In this document: in pieces, positions 28,019 through 36,943 of the stretch | Numbering within the stretch: the stretch's first letter is position 1 | Layout: every line of letters starts with the position of its first letter | From: Brevibacillus laterosporus LMG 15441 | GTDB lineage: Bacteria; Bacillota; Bacilli; Brevibacillales; Brevibacillaceae | DNA: 64,000 bases | Assembly (NCBI RefSeq): GCF_000219535.2 | Contig: NZ_CP007806.1 | Span: 1,238,501 to 1,302,500 of the forward strand | Direction: 5' to 3' | Program-made: the position numbers and the translations under genes | The notes under the pieces: generated by a model | Told to the model about the DNA's origin: nothing | What the model saw: the letters and a program-made list of their open reading frames with translations, nothing else | Database searches by the model: none

Positions 28019-28815
28019 ATCTTTGGATAGACCGAATAGCGTATCAAAATCGACTGCGTGATGTATCTGCTCGCTTCAAAGCTGGTTTTGCGGCAGGAAT
28101 GCTTGTTCTTGCCTTATGTGCAGATATGGAAATCCAAATTGGCATTTTTATTTGGATGAGTATCTGGATTGTAGGGTATGCTAGTGTTCCCTTGCGTAGC
28201 TATCTTATTTTTATCGGGGTAGCCTGCTTGTTTTTCATTAGCAGTACACCTGCCCTGCTAATCGACGTACAGCGCTTGTCAGGTTCAGTCAGCATCGGGC
28301 TAGAATCGAGCTGGCATTTACTTACCATAGGTGATTGGTATGTCTATATTGATCAACGTAATTTGTTTGTGATCGGTAAGCTGTTTACCCGCACATTGGG
28401 TGCTAGTGCTTGTTTTGCTTTTTTGCTGCTAACGACCCCTTTAGTTCAATTGCTTGACGTATTACGCGCATTACGAGTGCCTCCCATCATTGTTGAACTT
28501 ATTATGTTGATGTATCGATTTTTATTTGTATTTTTCCAAACGGCACATGATTTATGGATTGCGCAAAAAGCACGCGGTGGGCATGGAAGTTTTTCAGCCC
28601 AATTGAAGGACATGGGCCGACTAGTCAGCTTGTTGTTTGCTAAAAGTATGCAAAGGTATCAGCAATTAAACCATGGTTTACTAGCGCGTGGATTCGATGG
28701 AGATCTGCAAGTGGTTACCATGGAAAAAGAGAGATATATAAAGCGTTATCTCATCGAAGCTGCGATGGGGGGAGCTTGCTGTGCAGCACTGATCTTTTGG
28801 CACTCCCTTTTATAA
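28015..28815 (+). CDS. cbiQ: CbiQ, cobalt ECF transporter T component
   Basis: CbiQ is the transmembrane coupling subunit that links CbiM to the CbiO ATPase. The 266-residue protein has about five membrane helices and, between them, the EcfT signature with Ala-Arg-Gly motifs: AQKARGGHG and LLARGFDGDL. It overlaps cbiN by four bases. CbiO starts 75 bases downstream. Confidence 0.92.
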   Translation: MNLWIDRIAYQNRLRDVSARFKAGFAAGMLVLALCADMEIQIGIFIWMSIWIVGYASVPLRSYLIFIGVACLFFISSTPALLIDVQRLSGSVSIGLESSWHLLTIGDWYVYIDQRNLFVIGKLFTRTLGASACFAFLLLTTPLVQLLDVLRALRVPPIIVELIMLMYRFLFVFFQTAHDLWIAQKARGGHGSFSAQLKDMGRLVSLLFAKSMQRYQQLNHGLLARGFDGDLQVVTMEKERYIKRYLIEAAMGGACCAALIFWHSLL

Positions 28816-28890
28816 GAGATAAGAACCGATAACCTGAGAGACTTGGCAATCGCCAAGTTTCTTTACTACCAGGAAGGGGGCGTGGCTCTT

Positions 28891-29775
28891 GTGGAAACCT
28901 TGATCAGTCTAGAAAAAGTAAGTTACGCCTATGAACACAAGACAAATAGCCTCGCTCTAAAGGAAATCAATTTACGTATCCCAAAAGGTAAAAAGATCGT
29001 ACTTCTCGGCCATAATGGCTCGGGGAAATCTACGTTGTTTTTGCAGGCAAATGGTATTTACCGCCCAACAGAAGGAAAGTTGTACTACAAGGGAGAACCA
29101 TACCGCTATGATCGCCGATTTTTACAAGAGCTACGCAGTAAAGTAGGATTGGTGATGCAAGACCCAGAGCATCAATTATTGGCGGCTACGGTGGCAGAGG
29201 ATCTCTCCTATGGCTTATGTAATCAAGGTCTATCTACTGATCAGGTTCGTGAGCGTGTATTGGCCACAGCAGAAGCTTTTCAAATAAAAGAGTGGTTACA
29301 TCTACCATTACACCAGTTAAGCTTAGGACAAAAAAAGCTAGTCACCTTAGCTGGAGTTGTTGTATTGCAACCGGAATTACTCCTGCTTGATGAGCCAACA
29401 GCTTATCTGGATAGCTATCATACACAGCTATTTCTGACGCAGTTGGAACAAATTTATCAGCAGGGTACGACCGTTGTTATGTCTACACATGATTTGGAGC
29501 TTGCTTATGCTTGGGCCGATTGGGTCTTCATTATGCATAGAGGTTCACTTCTTTTAGAAGGAACTCCTCAAGAGGTTTTTTGTCAAAGAGAGCTTTTAAG
29601 CCGAGTGCAGCTTGGGGTTCCTCTGCTCTATAGCGTCTGGGAAAGTATCCAGCCACTTTTAAATGAGGAGCAGCGTGCAACGTGGACAGCGCCTAGAACC
29701 GTACAAGAATGGTGTGGCTATGCAGAACGAATAGGTATCAAGGAAAAGGAACTACTGCTCGTAACGAAAAATTAA
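28891..29775 (+). CDS. cbiO: CbiO, cobalt transporter ATPase
   Basis: CbiO is the ABC ATPase that drives CbiMNQ. I choose the GTG at 28891, about ten bases after AGGAAGGGGG. An in-frame GTG nine bases earlier abuts this site, and a TTG at 28843 has none. The 294 residues contain Walker A (GHNGSGKST), the Q-loop (VMQDPEHQL), a signature LSLGQKK and Walker B (LLLDEPTAYLD). It is the last gene of the cobalamin operon. A bidirectional terminator stands between it and the convergent hbs gene. Confidence 0.92.
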   Translation: METLISLEKVSYAYEHKTNSLALKEINLRIPKGKKIVLLGHNGSGKSTLFLQANGIYRPTEGKLYYKGEPYRYDRRFLQELRSKVGLVMQDPEHQLLAATVAEDLSYGLCNQGLSTDQVRERVLATAEAFQIKEWLHLPLHQLSLGQKKLVTLAGVVVLQPELLLLDEPTAYLDSYHTQLFLTQLEQIYQQGTTVVMSTHDLELAYAWADWVFIMHRGSLLLEGTPQEVFCQRELLSRVQLGVPLLYSVWESIQPLLNEEQRATWTAPRTVQEWCGYAERIGIKEKELLLVTKN

Positions 29776-29854
29776 CGGGCAAAGAACATAGAGGATAGCG
29801 TGCAGATGGGCATTTCATCGGCAGGGAGCCATTTAATTGTTATTTCATTAGAAA

Positions 29855-29891
29855 AAGGCTAGCAAACAACCTTTGGTCATTTGCTAGCCTT
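29855..29891. terminator. Bidirectional terminator between the cobalamin operon and hbs
   Basis: AAGGCTAGCAAA (29855-29866) and TTTGCTAGCCTT (29880-29891) are perfect inverted repeats flanked by A and T tracts. The hairpin can end both the cob operon and hbs. Confidence 0.85.
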
Positions 29892-29920
29892 ATTTGTCTC
29901 TTCTTATGTAGGAAGAATGA

Positions 29921-30193
29921 TTACTTAACAGCTTCTTTTAGTTCTTTACCTGCTTTGAAAGCTGGTAGCTTGCTTGCTGGGATTTCGATTTCTTCGCCAG
30001 ATTGAGGATTGCGTCCTTTACGAGCAGCGCGTTCGCGTACTTCGAAAGTACCAAAGCCCATCAATTGAACTTTTTCTCCACCTTTTAGTGCGCCAGTGAT
30101 TGCTTCGAATACGGCGTCAACCACTTGTCCAGCATCTTTTTTTGTTAATTCAGCTGTTTCAGCTACTTTTGCAATCAATTCTGTCTTGTTCAT
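29921..30193 (-). CDS. hbs: HU, histone-like DNA-binding protein
   Basis: HU bends and compacts DNA as a dimer and is usually very abundant. I use the ATG of [12 protein letters not shown] (90 residues), the exact family length. The frame continues upstream, but AGAGGT is placed before this ATG. The beta-arm sequence [15 protein letters not shown] and [18 protein letters not shown] are fully typical. It is monocistronic on the minus strand, convergent with cbiO. Confidence 0.96.
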   Translation of the reverse strand: MNKTELIAKVAETAELTKKDAGQVVDAVFEAITGALKGGEKVQLMGFGTFEVRERAARKGRNPQSGEEIEIPASKLPAFKAGKELKEAVK

Positions 30194-30678
30194 TTTCTTA
30201 CCTCTTTTCTTTAAAAAACTACTACTCATCATACCAAAAAATCCTTTATTAGAACAGTAAAAAAGCAGAGAAACCCTTAAAAAATCACCTTTTTTTTCGA
30301 AAAGGGACAAAACAAAGGATAAAATTTTTTGTTTGCTCCTATATTTGCCAAATTTTACTTTTTCCAAACCTAAAAATCAACGAAAAGAAAACCAATTCAG
30401 GAGAAAAGAACGATAGAAAACAATACGGAAGAGCTTGCCCACTCTACAAAGAATCATGTTAGATTCCAGATATCTATCTCTATTTTACGCGAATAAAATG
30501 AAAGATGGTAAAAGAGCAAGCGGGTCATCCTCACTCGCATGCTCTTTTTGCATACTTGGCAGAATCATCCCCATATTACCGGTTATTTTGAATATGTCAT
30601 ATATTTCTCATGCATTTGATATGTTTTTCTCAAGGACTGGGGAGTATTATCATAGACAGTAGAGTACAGCCATACAGC
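30194..30678. other. Intergenic region between hbs and sodF
   Basis: This 485-base AT-rich stretch holds the hbs leader and promoter region on the minus strand, though I could not fix a -35/-10 pair. A hairpin, AAAAGAGCA (30510-30518) with TGCTCTTTT (30540-30548), is flanked by A and T tracts and probably terminates sodF. I found no further gene. Confidence 0.5.
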
Positions 30679-31704
30679 TTAGAATGGTTTCCAGCGTAAA
30701 CGGCTTGCTTGACGGAAGCGATTTTCTACCTCTTCCCAGTTGACAATGTTCCACCATGCTTTGATATAATCGGCTCTTTGGCTGCGGTAGGAGAGGAAGT
30801 AGGCATGCTCCCATACATCTAAGGCTAGTAATGGAACTACATCCCACTGCGATAAATTTTGGTGTTTTTCCGCTTGTAAAATTTCTAAGCGGTGAGAGCG
30901 CGGAGACCAAACAAGAATAGCCCAGCCGCCGCCTTCTACTTTTTCAGCAGCTTGTGAGAAATGTTGCTTAAATTTATCAAAGGAACCGAAATAGCTATTA
31001 ATATGGGAAGCTAGTTCTCCGGTTGGCATACCGCCACCATCTGGACGCATAACAAACCAAAAAATGGTATGCAGGTAGTGCCCTGCACCATTAAAGGCTG
31101 CCTCTCCTTCCCAGAACTTAATCAGATCAAAATTTCCTGTTTCGCGAGCTTGAGCCATCATTTTTTCAGCTTTGTTTAAGTTGTTCACATAATTGCGATG
31201 TAGTATATCATGGTGAATGCGCATTGTTTCTTCATCAATGTATGGTTCTAAGGCATCATAAGAATAGGGAAGGGGTGGAAGGGTATGACCACCAATCGGA
31301 ACGGCTGTATTAGAAAAATTTGCTTCTGACACCACCGGAACGATAGCTGGTGGCGAGGGTTGCTCTACTCTAGGATGCCGTTGAAAACGACCTCTTTTGT
31401 TCGAGTTGGCTTGCTTTTCTTCCTCTTTGTTCTCTTCCTCTGTTTTTCGATTTTGGACGAGACGGAGTAGGTCATGGAAGTGCCGCTGAATGTCTTCAGC
31501 TTGGGAGGCTAATTTCGAAATTTGTTCCTCGCGATCCTCTTTATCCTGGTAATAGTTGGCTTTGCGCCCTACTTCACTAAAGGCCACATGGAATTTGTGC
31601 AAATCCCGCTTCATCTCAGCACAATGAGGATTTTGACGCAGGTAATCGACCCATTGCCGACCCCATTCGCTCCAATCTAGGAGATGCTGTATTTGGTGGT
31701 TCAA
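30679..31704 (-). CDS. sodF: SodF-like superoxide dismutase (Fe/Mn) with an N-terminal helical extension
   Basis: This is a superoxide dismutase of the iron/manganese family, with the extended form known from Bacillus SodF. I choose the TTG at 31704, giving MNHQIQHLLDW, because AAGGAGG stands seven bases upstream. An ATG 27 codons earlier abuts its only purine-rich site. Of 341 residues, the first 130 are charged and helical with a low-complexity joint (KTEEENKEEEKQA). The SOD domain follows, with metal ligands in MRIHHDILHRNYV, AGHYLHTIFW and LDVWEHAYF. The GGGWAILVW motif is intact. It is divergent from racE. What the extension does is unknown. Confidence 0.9.
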   Translation of the reverse strand: MNHQIQHLLDWSEWGRQWVDYLRQNPHCAEMKRDLHKFHVAFSEVGRKANYYQDKEDREEQISKLASQAEDIQRHFHDLLRLVQNRKTEEENKEEEKQANSNKRGRFQRHPRVEQPSPPAIVPVVSEANFSNTAVPIGGHTLPPLPYSYDALEPYIDEETMRIHHDILHRNYVNNLNKAEKMMAQARETGNFDLIKFWEGEAAFNGAGHYLHTIFWFVMRPDGGGMPTGELASHINSYFGSFDKFKQHFSQAAEKVEGGGWAILVWSPRSHRLEILQAEKHQNLSQWDVVPLLALDVWEHAYFLSYRSQRADYIKAWWNIVNWEEVENRFRQASRLRWKPF

Positions 31705-31861
31705 GGTAATTCCTCCTTCAACTTTCCTGCTGTATACTTTATGATGATAAATGCCTACAGGTTCAAAATTTTTTAGCTGGTTCATCCTCTTTGTCTTTAC
31801 ATAGGATCAGGGAACAGCATATGGTAGAAAAGGGACTCTGACTTCAAAGGAGCTAACATCA

Positions 31862-32686
31862 ATGAATGGAAAAGAAACCATCGGGATTATAGATTCAGGA
31901 GTGGGTGGATTGACCGTAGTAAAAGAAGTAATGCGGCAATTACCGCGTGAAAAGATTGTCTATTTTGGTGACAATGCCCGTTGTCCATATGGTTCACGCG
32001 ATTCCGAAGAAATTCGCACATATACGAATCAAATGATTCAATTTGTTTCTCAATTTCAACTAAAGGCGCTGGTAATCGCTTGTAATACGGCTGCATCGGT
32101 GGTGTTGCATGAAGCGAAGGAACGAATGAATTCGCCCGTTATCGGTGTAATTGAACCAGGAGCACGTGCTGCCATTTCGGCATCTCGTACGGGGCGTATT
32201 GGAGTTATTGGTACAGAAATGACGATTCGTACAGGGGCTTACTTACAAGCGATGCGTCGTATTAATCCAGAGCTGTACACAGTGGGCATGGCATGTCCGG
32301 CGTTTGTTCCATTAGTTGAACAACAGCGCCTACATACAGAAGAAGCCCGACAAATCGTAACCAAGACCTTAGAGCCTTTCCGTCATGAAGAACTGGATAC
32401 ATTGATTTTGGGTTGTACCCATTATCCTTTGCTTGCTCCACTCATTCAGGAGGCACTGGGAGATAGCATTACCTTGATTAATTCTGCAGAAGAAACGGCG
32501 CGTGAGCTCAGTGCAATGCTGTCTATGCAGGGGCTATTGAATGAGCAACAAGAAATCGAGCCCAAGCATCATTTGTTTTATACAAGTGGCAGTAAACAGG
32601 TATTCCAGCAAATTGGCGAAGAGTGGCTAGAGTGCCCGTTGAATGTACAGCAGCAGGTGCTTGAGCATGTGGCCCCATTATTTTAG
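31862..32686 (+). CDS. racE: Glutamate racemase
   Basis: Glutamate racemase makes D-glutamate for peptidoglycan by a two-cysteine, cofactor-free mechanism. The 274 residues contain IDSGVGGLTVVKE with the catalytic aspartate, the first catalytic cysteine in VIACNTAASVV and the second in LGCTHYPLLAP. Length is normal. AAAGGAGC precedes the ATG. In Bacillus this gene stands at the head of the racE-gerM-rph-rdgB-ysnB cluster. Here a MerR/MFS pair is inserted before gerM. Confidence 0.95.
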   Translation: MNGKETIGIIDSGVGGLTVVKEVMRQLPREKIVYFGDNARCPYGSRDSEEIRTYTNQMIQFVSQFQLKALVIACNTAASVVLHEAKERMNSPVIGVIEPGARAAISASRTGRIGVIGTEMTIRTGAYLQAMRRINPELYTVGMACPAFVPLVEQQRLHTEEARQIVTKTLEPFRHEELDTLILGCTHYPLLAPLIQEALGDSITLINSAEETARELSAMLSMQGLLNEQQEIEPKHHLFYTSGSKQVFQQIGEEWLECPLNVQQQVLEHVAPLF

Positions 32687-32722
32687 AAATTCTGAATAGG
32701 CGATAATTAAGTGCGTGTAACG

Positions 32723-32756
32723 AGTCAGTTCTTGAAATACAGAGAACTGACTTTTT
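32723..32756 (+). terminator. Terminator of racE
   Basis: AGTCAGTTCT (32723-32732) pairs perfectly with AGAACTGACT (32743-32752), followed by TTTTT-like sequence. Confidence 0.85.
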
Positions 32757-32792
32757 ATGTTATCGGTATTTTTTAAAAAAGTTCTGTCTCTC

Positions 32793-32821
32793 TTGACAAA
32801 AAGCTTACGTTAACGTAAATT
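32793..32821 (+). promoter_or_regulatory. MerR-type promoter and operator
   Basis: A -35 TTGACA (32793-32798) is followed by a perfect 14-base palindrome, TTACGTTAACGTAA (32805-32818), that lies between it and a -10-like TAAATT (32816-32821, 17-base spacing). An operator between the -35 and -10 is typical for MerR regulators, here probably controlling merR itself and the MFS gene. Confidence 0.6.
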
Positions 32822-32872
32822 GTTACTTGTTCATATAGTTGTATATCAAACTATTTGAGGGGAGGAGATACC

Positions 32873-33280
32873 ATGACGTTCTTTAAAATTGATGAGGTAA
32901 CCAAGCAGATTGGAGTAACGAAACGAACATTACGTTATTACGAGGAAATAGGTTTAATTAAACCTCCCATTCGTACAGAAGGTAAAATTCGGCTGTATTC
33001 CTCTGACGATATACGTGATATCAAAAAAATTTTGGAAGCACGTGAGGTACTCGGCTTTTCTTTAACAGAGCTTCAACATTTTATCAGTTTAAAGGAAGAG
33101 ATGGAGCGAGCGTATGAAAATGAAGATGTGCAAGCATCAGTCCATGCTGATCGACTCCACACACTACTAGAGGCGCAGGTGGATATGTTAACGGAAAAGT
33201 TGAAACGTATGGAGTCTTTTCGTCAAGACCTTCAGCACATGCTTCTCAAAATAGAGAAGCTCCGGCAGAAAGACAAGTAG
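32873..33280 (+). CDS. MerR-family transcriptional regulator
   Basis: A 135-residue regulator that probably controls its own gene and the adjacent exporter. I choose the ATG of MTFFKIDEV, following GGGGAGGAG; an upstream in-frame start would include the ribosome binding site. The N-terminal 70 residues are a MerR winged helix-turn-helix (VTKQIGVTKRTLRYYEEIGL). The rest is a coiled-coil dimerisation helix without the cysteines of metal-sensing MerR proteins, so the inducer is probably an organic compound. The effector is unknown. Confidence 0.88.
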   Translation: MTFFKIDEVTKQIGVTKRTLRYYEEIGLIKPPIRTEGKIRLYSSDDIRDIKKILEAREVLGFSLTELQHFISLKEEMERAYENEDVQASVHADRLHTLLEAQVDMLTEKLKRMESFRQDLQHMLLKIEKLRQKDK

Positions 33281-33358
33281 ATAACATAAATTCCACGAAA
33301 GGTGTATATGCAACTAATTCAGGAACAAGGATTAAAAAAATAGGGGTGTATGGTAAAG

Positions 33359-34516
33359 ATGCAGCTTAAACCAATTAATCGAAAACGTGCACGGATCATT
33401 ACGGTGCTAGCCACTTTTTTTGCGTTTATGGGAATAGGAGTAGTTGATCCTATACTTCCAGTCATTGCTGAACAAATCCATGCGACACATTGGCAAGTAG
33501 AGATGTTATTTACTGCTTATATATTTACCATGGCGATTATGATGCTGCCATCCGGTATTTTAGCGGTGCGTTTAGGGGATAAAAAATTAATGACGATCGG
33601 GCTAGCGATAGTTACTGTTTTTTCATTGTTATGCGCTATGTCCTCATCTATTGTAGGATTATCTTGGTTTCGCGCAGGATGGGGATTGGGAAACTCCATG
33701 TTTTTTGCCACAGCGATGACGTTATTGATTGCCCTATCTGATGAGGTTAGTGGCGCAGTTGGAATGTATGAAGCGGCCATTGGGCTAGGTATGGCAGGAG
33801 GTCCCTTAGTAGGTGGACTTTTAGGTGGATTTGCATGGAATTATCCTTTTTTCGCTACTTCTTTCTTTATTTTTTGTGCATTGCTTCTTGTCATTTTCTT
33901 TGTTCATGAACCATCCAAAAAACAAGAACGCCAAACAGCGGGTCTAAAAGAACTTCTCAGTCTCTTAACCTACAAACCATTTATGCAAGGTGCTTTGTCT
34001 GGCATGTTGTATTATTATTGTTTCTTTGTTATTTTGGCATACTCGCCACTCGTCTTACACTTAACTGCTATCCAATTAGGTTTTGTGTTCTTTGGATGGG
34101 GATTAATGCTGGCGTATGGATCGGCGGTTCTTTCCCATAAGCTAGAAGCGCGACTTCCTTATAAAGTGTTGATACGCTATGGATTACTTGCTTTAGTGGT
34201 TATTTTACTCGGTTTATTTGCTATTCCTAGCAGTACGGCTAAAATAATACTGATTATCGTCTCAGGCTTAGTACTTGGGTTAAATAATGCTCTATATTCA
34301 AGCTATGTTATGGAAATTTCTCCATATGAACGAGCAATTACTTCTGGCGTGTATAACTTTGTACGCTGGCTAGGAGCAGCGCTAGCTCCCTTATTATCAG
34401 GAGTAATTGGTCACGCGATTGCTCCACAAGCTCCATTTGCAGTGGCTGTTATCCTGTCACTTGCTGCTATTATTATCATGAGTATAAACATGGCTTCTAA
34501 AGAGAGGACAGTCTAA
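33359..34516 (+). CDS. MFS transporter, DHA1-like exporter
   Basis: A 385-residue major facilitator with 12 predicted membrane helices, probably a proton-coupled exporter of small molecules. I prefer the ATG of MQLKPINRKRARI, ten bases after AGGGGTG; the ATG three codons earlier is almost on top of it. The first helix (FFAFMGIGVVDPILPVI) and the LGDKKLMTIGL loop match drug:proton antiporters of the DHA1 branch. The neighbouring MerR-type gene and the shared strand suggest an inducible efflux pair. The substrate cannot be read from sequence. Confidence 0.88.
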   Translation: MQLKPINRKRARIITVLATFFAFMGIGVVDPILPVIAEQIHATHWQVEMLFTAYIFTMAIMMLPSGILAVRLGDKKLMTIGLAIVTVFSLLCAMSSSIVGLSWFRAGWGLGNSMFFATAMTLLIALSDEVSGAVGMYEAAIGLGMAGGPLVGGLLGGFAWNYPFFATSFFIFCALLLVIFFVHEPSKKQERQTAGLKELLSLLTYKPFMQGALSGMLYYYCFFVILAYSPLVLHLTAIQLGFVFFGWGLMLAYGSAVLSHKLEARLPYKVLIRYGLLALVVILLGLFAIPSSTAKIILIIVSGLVLGLNNALYSSYVMEISPYERAITSGVYNFVRWLGAALAPLLSGVIGHAIAPQAPFAVAVILSLAAIIIMSINMASKERTV

Positions 34517-34611
34517 GACAGCTTGCTGGAGATTTCTTTTACTCTAGAGGAATAAACCCAAGCCCTGCTCGTATACATGGTAGTACAAAGTGTCAACGAG
34601 GAGGATATGGG

Positions 34612-35670
34612 ATGAAAAAAAGACCTATCGGTAAAATGACAGCGGTTGTTGGGCTAAGTGCGATACTCATGACAGGATGTGGGCTGTTTGGTCCATCAAA
34701 AGAAACGAGTGTCCCTATACAGACTCCATCCATTACAGGTGCAGATCCTAATCCATTACAGATAACGGAAGAACAGACGGGAGAAGAGACGCAGGGAGCG
34801 GTTACCCAAACGACAAAGCGTACTGTTTATCTGCAAGATACCAATGGTTTTGTCGTCCCAGTCTCCTTGATTTTACCCAAAGCAGAAGGACCCGCTAAAC
34901 AAGTGCTAAGCTATATGGTAAAGGGAGGTCCTGTGGAGACGCTGAAGCCGCAGGGATTTGAGGCTCTGTTACCCGAAGGCACGAAAATTCTGGGGATGTC
35001 TATTAAAGAAGGAAAAGCAACAATAGAATTCTCATCTGAGTTTAAAAATTATAAAGCGGTCGACGAACAAAAAATTCTCGATGCAATTACTCGTTCTATG
35101 ACAGAATTTGATACGGTGAAGGACATTGCGATTTGGGTAAACGGGCAACCGTTAAGCGAGATGCCGGCAAACGGTACACCAATCTCATTGTTAAACCGTC
35201 AACAGGGCATTAATACGGAACTGGTTGAAGGGGCGCATCCTGGCAGAACTTCTGCGGTAACGATTTATTTTCAAAGTCAGCTAGATGATAAACGAACCTA
35301 TTTTGTACCGGTGACACGCTTGATTCCAGAGACGCAGGATATGTCGAAAGCGGTTGTGGAAGAGCTGATAAAAGGGCCGAAAGAAGGCTCACCATTATTT
35401 AGCTCCTTACTGCGAACTACAAAGGTACTTGGCGTTGAGCAACAAAAAGATACGGTGGTTGTTAATTTAAGCAACGATATTTTAAAGTATGATAAGGGAA
35501 AGGAAGCAAACCCTGAAGCGATGGAATCACTCGTGCTGTCCTTAACAGAGAATACTGGTATAAAGAAGGTGCAGGTTCAGGTAGAGGGAAAACCGTTAAC
35601 GCAAGCAGGTTCAATGAAATTTGACCAGCCTGTGTCAAGACCGCTTCAAATTAATGCCTTTGAATTGTAA
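34612..35670 (+). CDS. gerM: GerM, sporulation and germination lipoprotein
   Basis: GerM is a sporulation lipoprotein needed for engulfment and normal germination; in Bacillus it helps join the mother-cell and forespore membranes. The 352 residues have a lipoprotein signal (LMTGC, with cysteine at residue 23) and two GerMN domains, about 80-185 and 215-340, starting with VYLQDTNGFVVPVSL and VTIYFQSQLDDKRTYFVPV. AGGAGGATAT precedes the ATG. It stands just before rph as in Bacillus, ending in its own terminator. Confidence 0.94.
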   Translation: MKKRPIGKMTAVVGLSAILMTGCGLFGPSKETSVPIQTPSITGADPNPLQITEEQTGEETQGAVTQTTKRTVYLQDTNGFVVPVSLILPKAEGPAKQVLSYMVKGGPVETLKPQGFEALLPEGTKILGMSIKEGKATIEFSSEFKNYKAVDEQKILDAITRSMTEFDTVKDIAIWVNGQPLSEMPANGTPISLLNRQQGINTELVEGAHPGRTSAVTIYFQSQLDDKRTYFVPVTRLIPETQDMSKAVVEELIKGPKEGSPLFSSLLRTTKVLGVEQQKDTVVVNLSNDILKYDKGKEANPEAMESLVLSLTENTGIKKVQVQVEGKPLTQAGSMKFDQPVSRPLQINAFEL

Positions 35671-35673
35671 GCT

Positions 35674-35706
35674 AACATCCACGTCTAGGGGCGTGGATGT
35701 TTATTT
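35674..35706 (+). terminator. Terminator of gerM
   Basis: AACATCCACG (35674-35683) pairs perfectly with CGTGGATGTT (35692-35701), followed by a T-rich tail. It starts four bases after the gerM stop. Confidence 0.85.
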
Positions 35707-35940
35707 ATAGTACATGTCTATATGGTCTACAGCCTTCAGAGGTGGTTATTTAGTATGATTCGCGGTGTTTTCTGATAAAATGAACACGTCCTTGCAAGAA
35801 TCAGGTTGAAAAACTAGCAGTTCATGGTGTGCCTTGGTATACTAGTTGAAGGCTTTGTGATTAAACGTTACCATTCCACAGACAATAGTAAACAAGCACA
35901 GCGACATAATAACGAATTTGAAATATGTAGGAGGTCTTTT

Positions 35941-36678
35941 ATGAGATTGGATGGACGTTCTAGCGATCAATTGCGTCCCGTTAAAATTACCCGCAATTAC
36001 ATTAAGCATGCAGAGGGTTCTTGCTTGATTGAGGTAGGCGATACCAAGGTAATTTGTACAGCGACGTTAGAAGAAAAAGTACCTCCGTTTATGCGGAACG
36101 GTGGAAAAGGCTGGATTACAGCTGAATACTCTATGCTACCGCGTGCCACAGAAACACGAAATGCCCGGGAATCCTCCAGAGGCAAGGTCGGAGGACGTAC
36201 GATGGAGATTCAACGTCTGATTGGCCGCGCCCTACGCTCGGTTGTAAAATTAGAGGCGATGGGAGAGCGCACAATTTGGTTGGATTGTGACGTTATTCAA
36301 GCAGATGGAGGTACGCGTACTGCGTCTATTACGGGAGCATTCGTAGCGATGGTGGATGCTATGAATACATTAGTAACGGCTGGTACTTGGAAGGAATTAC
36401 CGATCACGGATTTCTTAGCTGCTACTTCCGTAGGTGTAGTAGAGGGAGTACCAGTATTGGACCTGAATTATAAAGAGGATTCTTCCGCAATTGTTGATAT
36501 GAATGTTATTATGACAGGCGCCGGTAAATATGTAGAGCTGCAAGGAACGGGGGAAGAATCTCCTTTCAGCACGGAGGAGCTAATGCAATTACTGGCATTG
36601 GGACAAAAAGGGATTCAAGACCTCATCGAACTACAAAAAGAAGTGCTAGGAGAAGTGAAGCTTCATAGTAAAGCGTAA
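35941..36678 (+). CDS. rph: Ribonuclease PH
   Basis: RNase PH trims the 3' ends of tRNA precursors by phosphorolysis, working as a hexamer. I set the start at the ATG of [14 protein letters not shown], which follows TAGGAGGTC. The open frame extends 39 codons further upstream but without family similarity. The 245 residues have the conserved [14 protein letters not shown] and [20 protein letters not shown] motifs, including the catalytic aspartates. A hairpin at 36712-36756 follows. Confidence 0.95.
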   Translation: MRLDGRSSDQLRPVKITRNYIKHAEGSCLIEVGDTKVICTATLEEKVPPFMRNGGKGWITAEYSMLPRATETRNARESSRGKVGGRTMEIQRLIGRALRSVVKLEAMGERTIWLDCDVIQADGGTRTASITGAFVAMVDAMNTLVTAGTWKELPITDFLAATSVGVVEGVPVLDLNYKEDSSAIVDMNVIMTGAGKYVELQGTGEESPFSTEELMQLLALGQKGIQDLIELQKEVLGEVKLHSKA

Positions 36679-36711
36679 CTTTCTAGCTCTCAATAGGCCT
36701 ACATAGGTGGT

Positions 36712-36756
36712 AAAACCCGAAAGCGGACATCTTCACATGTCTGTTATTCGGGTTTT
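36712..36756 (+). terminator. Stem-loop downstream of rph
   Basis: AAAACCCGAA (36712-36721) and TTCGGGTTTT (36747-36756) are perfect inverted repeats around a 25-base loop that forms a further imperfect stem. It is probably the rph terminator, although the T tract is short. Confidence 0.65.
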
Positions 36757-36943
36757 ATCATGATATGTACGTAAAAATACGGCATGGATGAAACATCAAA
36801 CAGGATAACTGCGTCTAAGATTTACCAGGGTTACATAGGAAAGGTGAATTTTTACAATGCTTGCGTTATAATGTGGGGTAATACATAAGCAATACAGAAA
36901 TTGGATTGTAAAGTAGCTTTTATCACGAAAGCGAGGGACAAGC

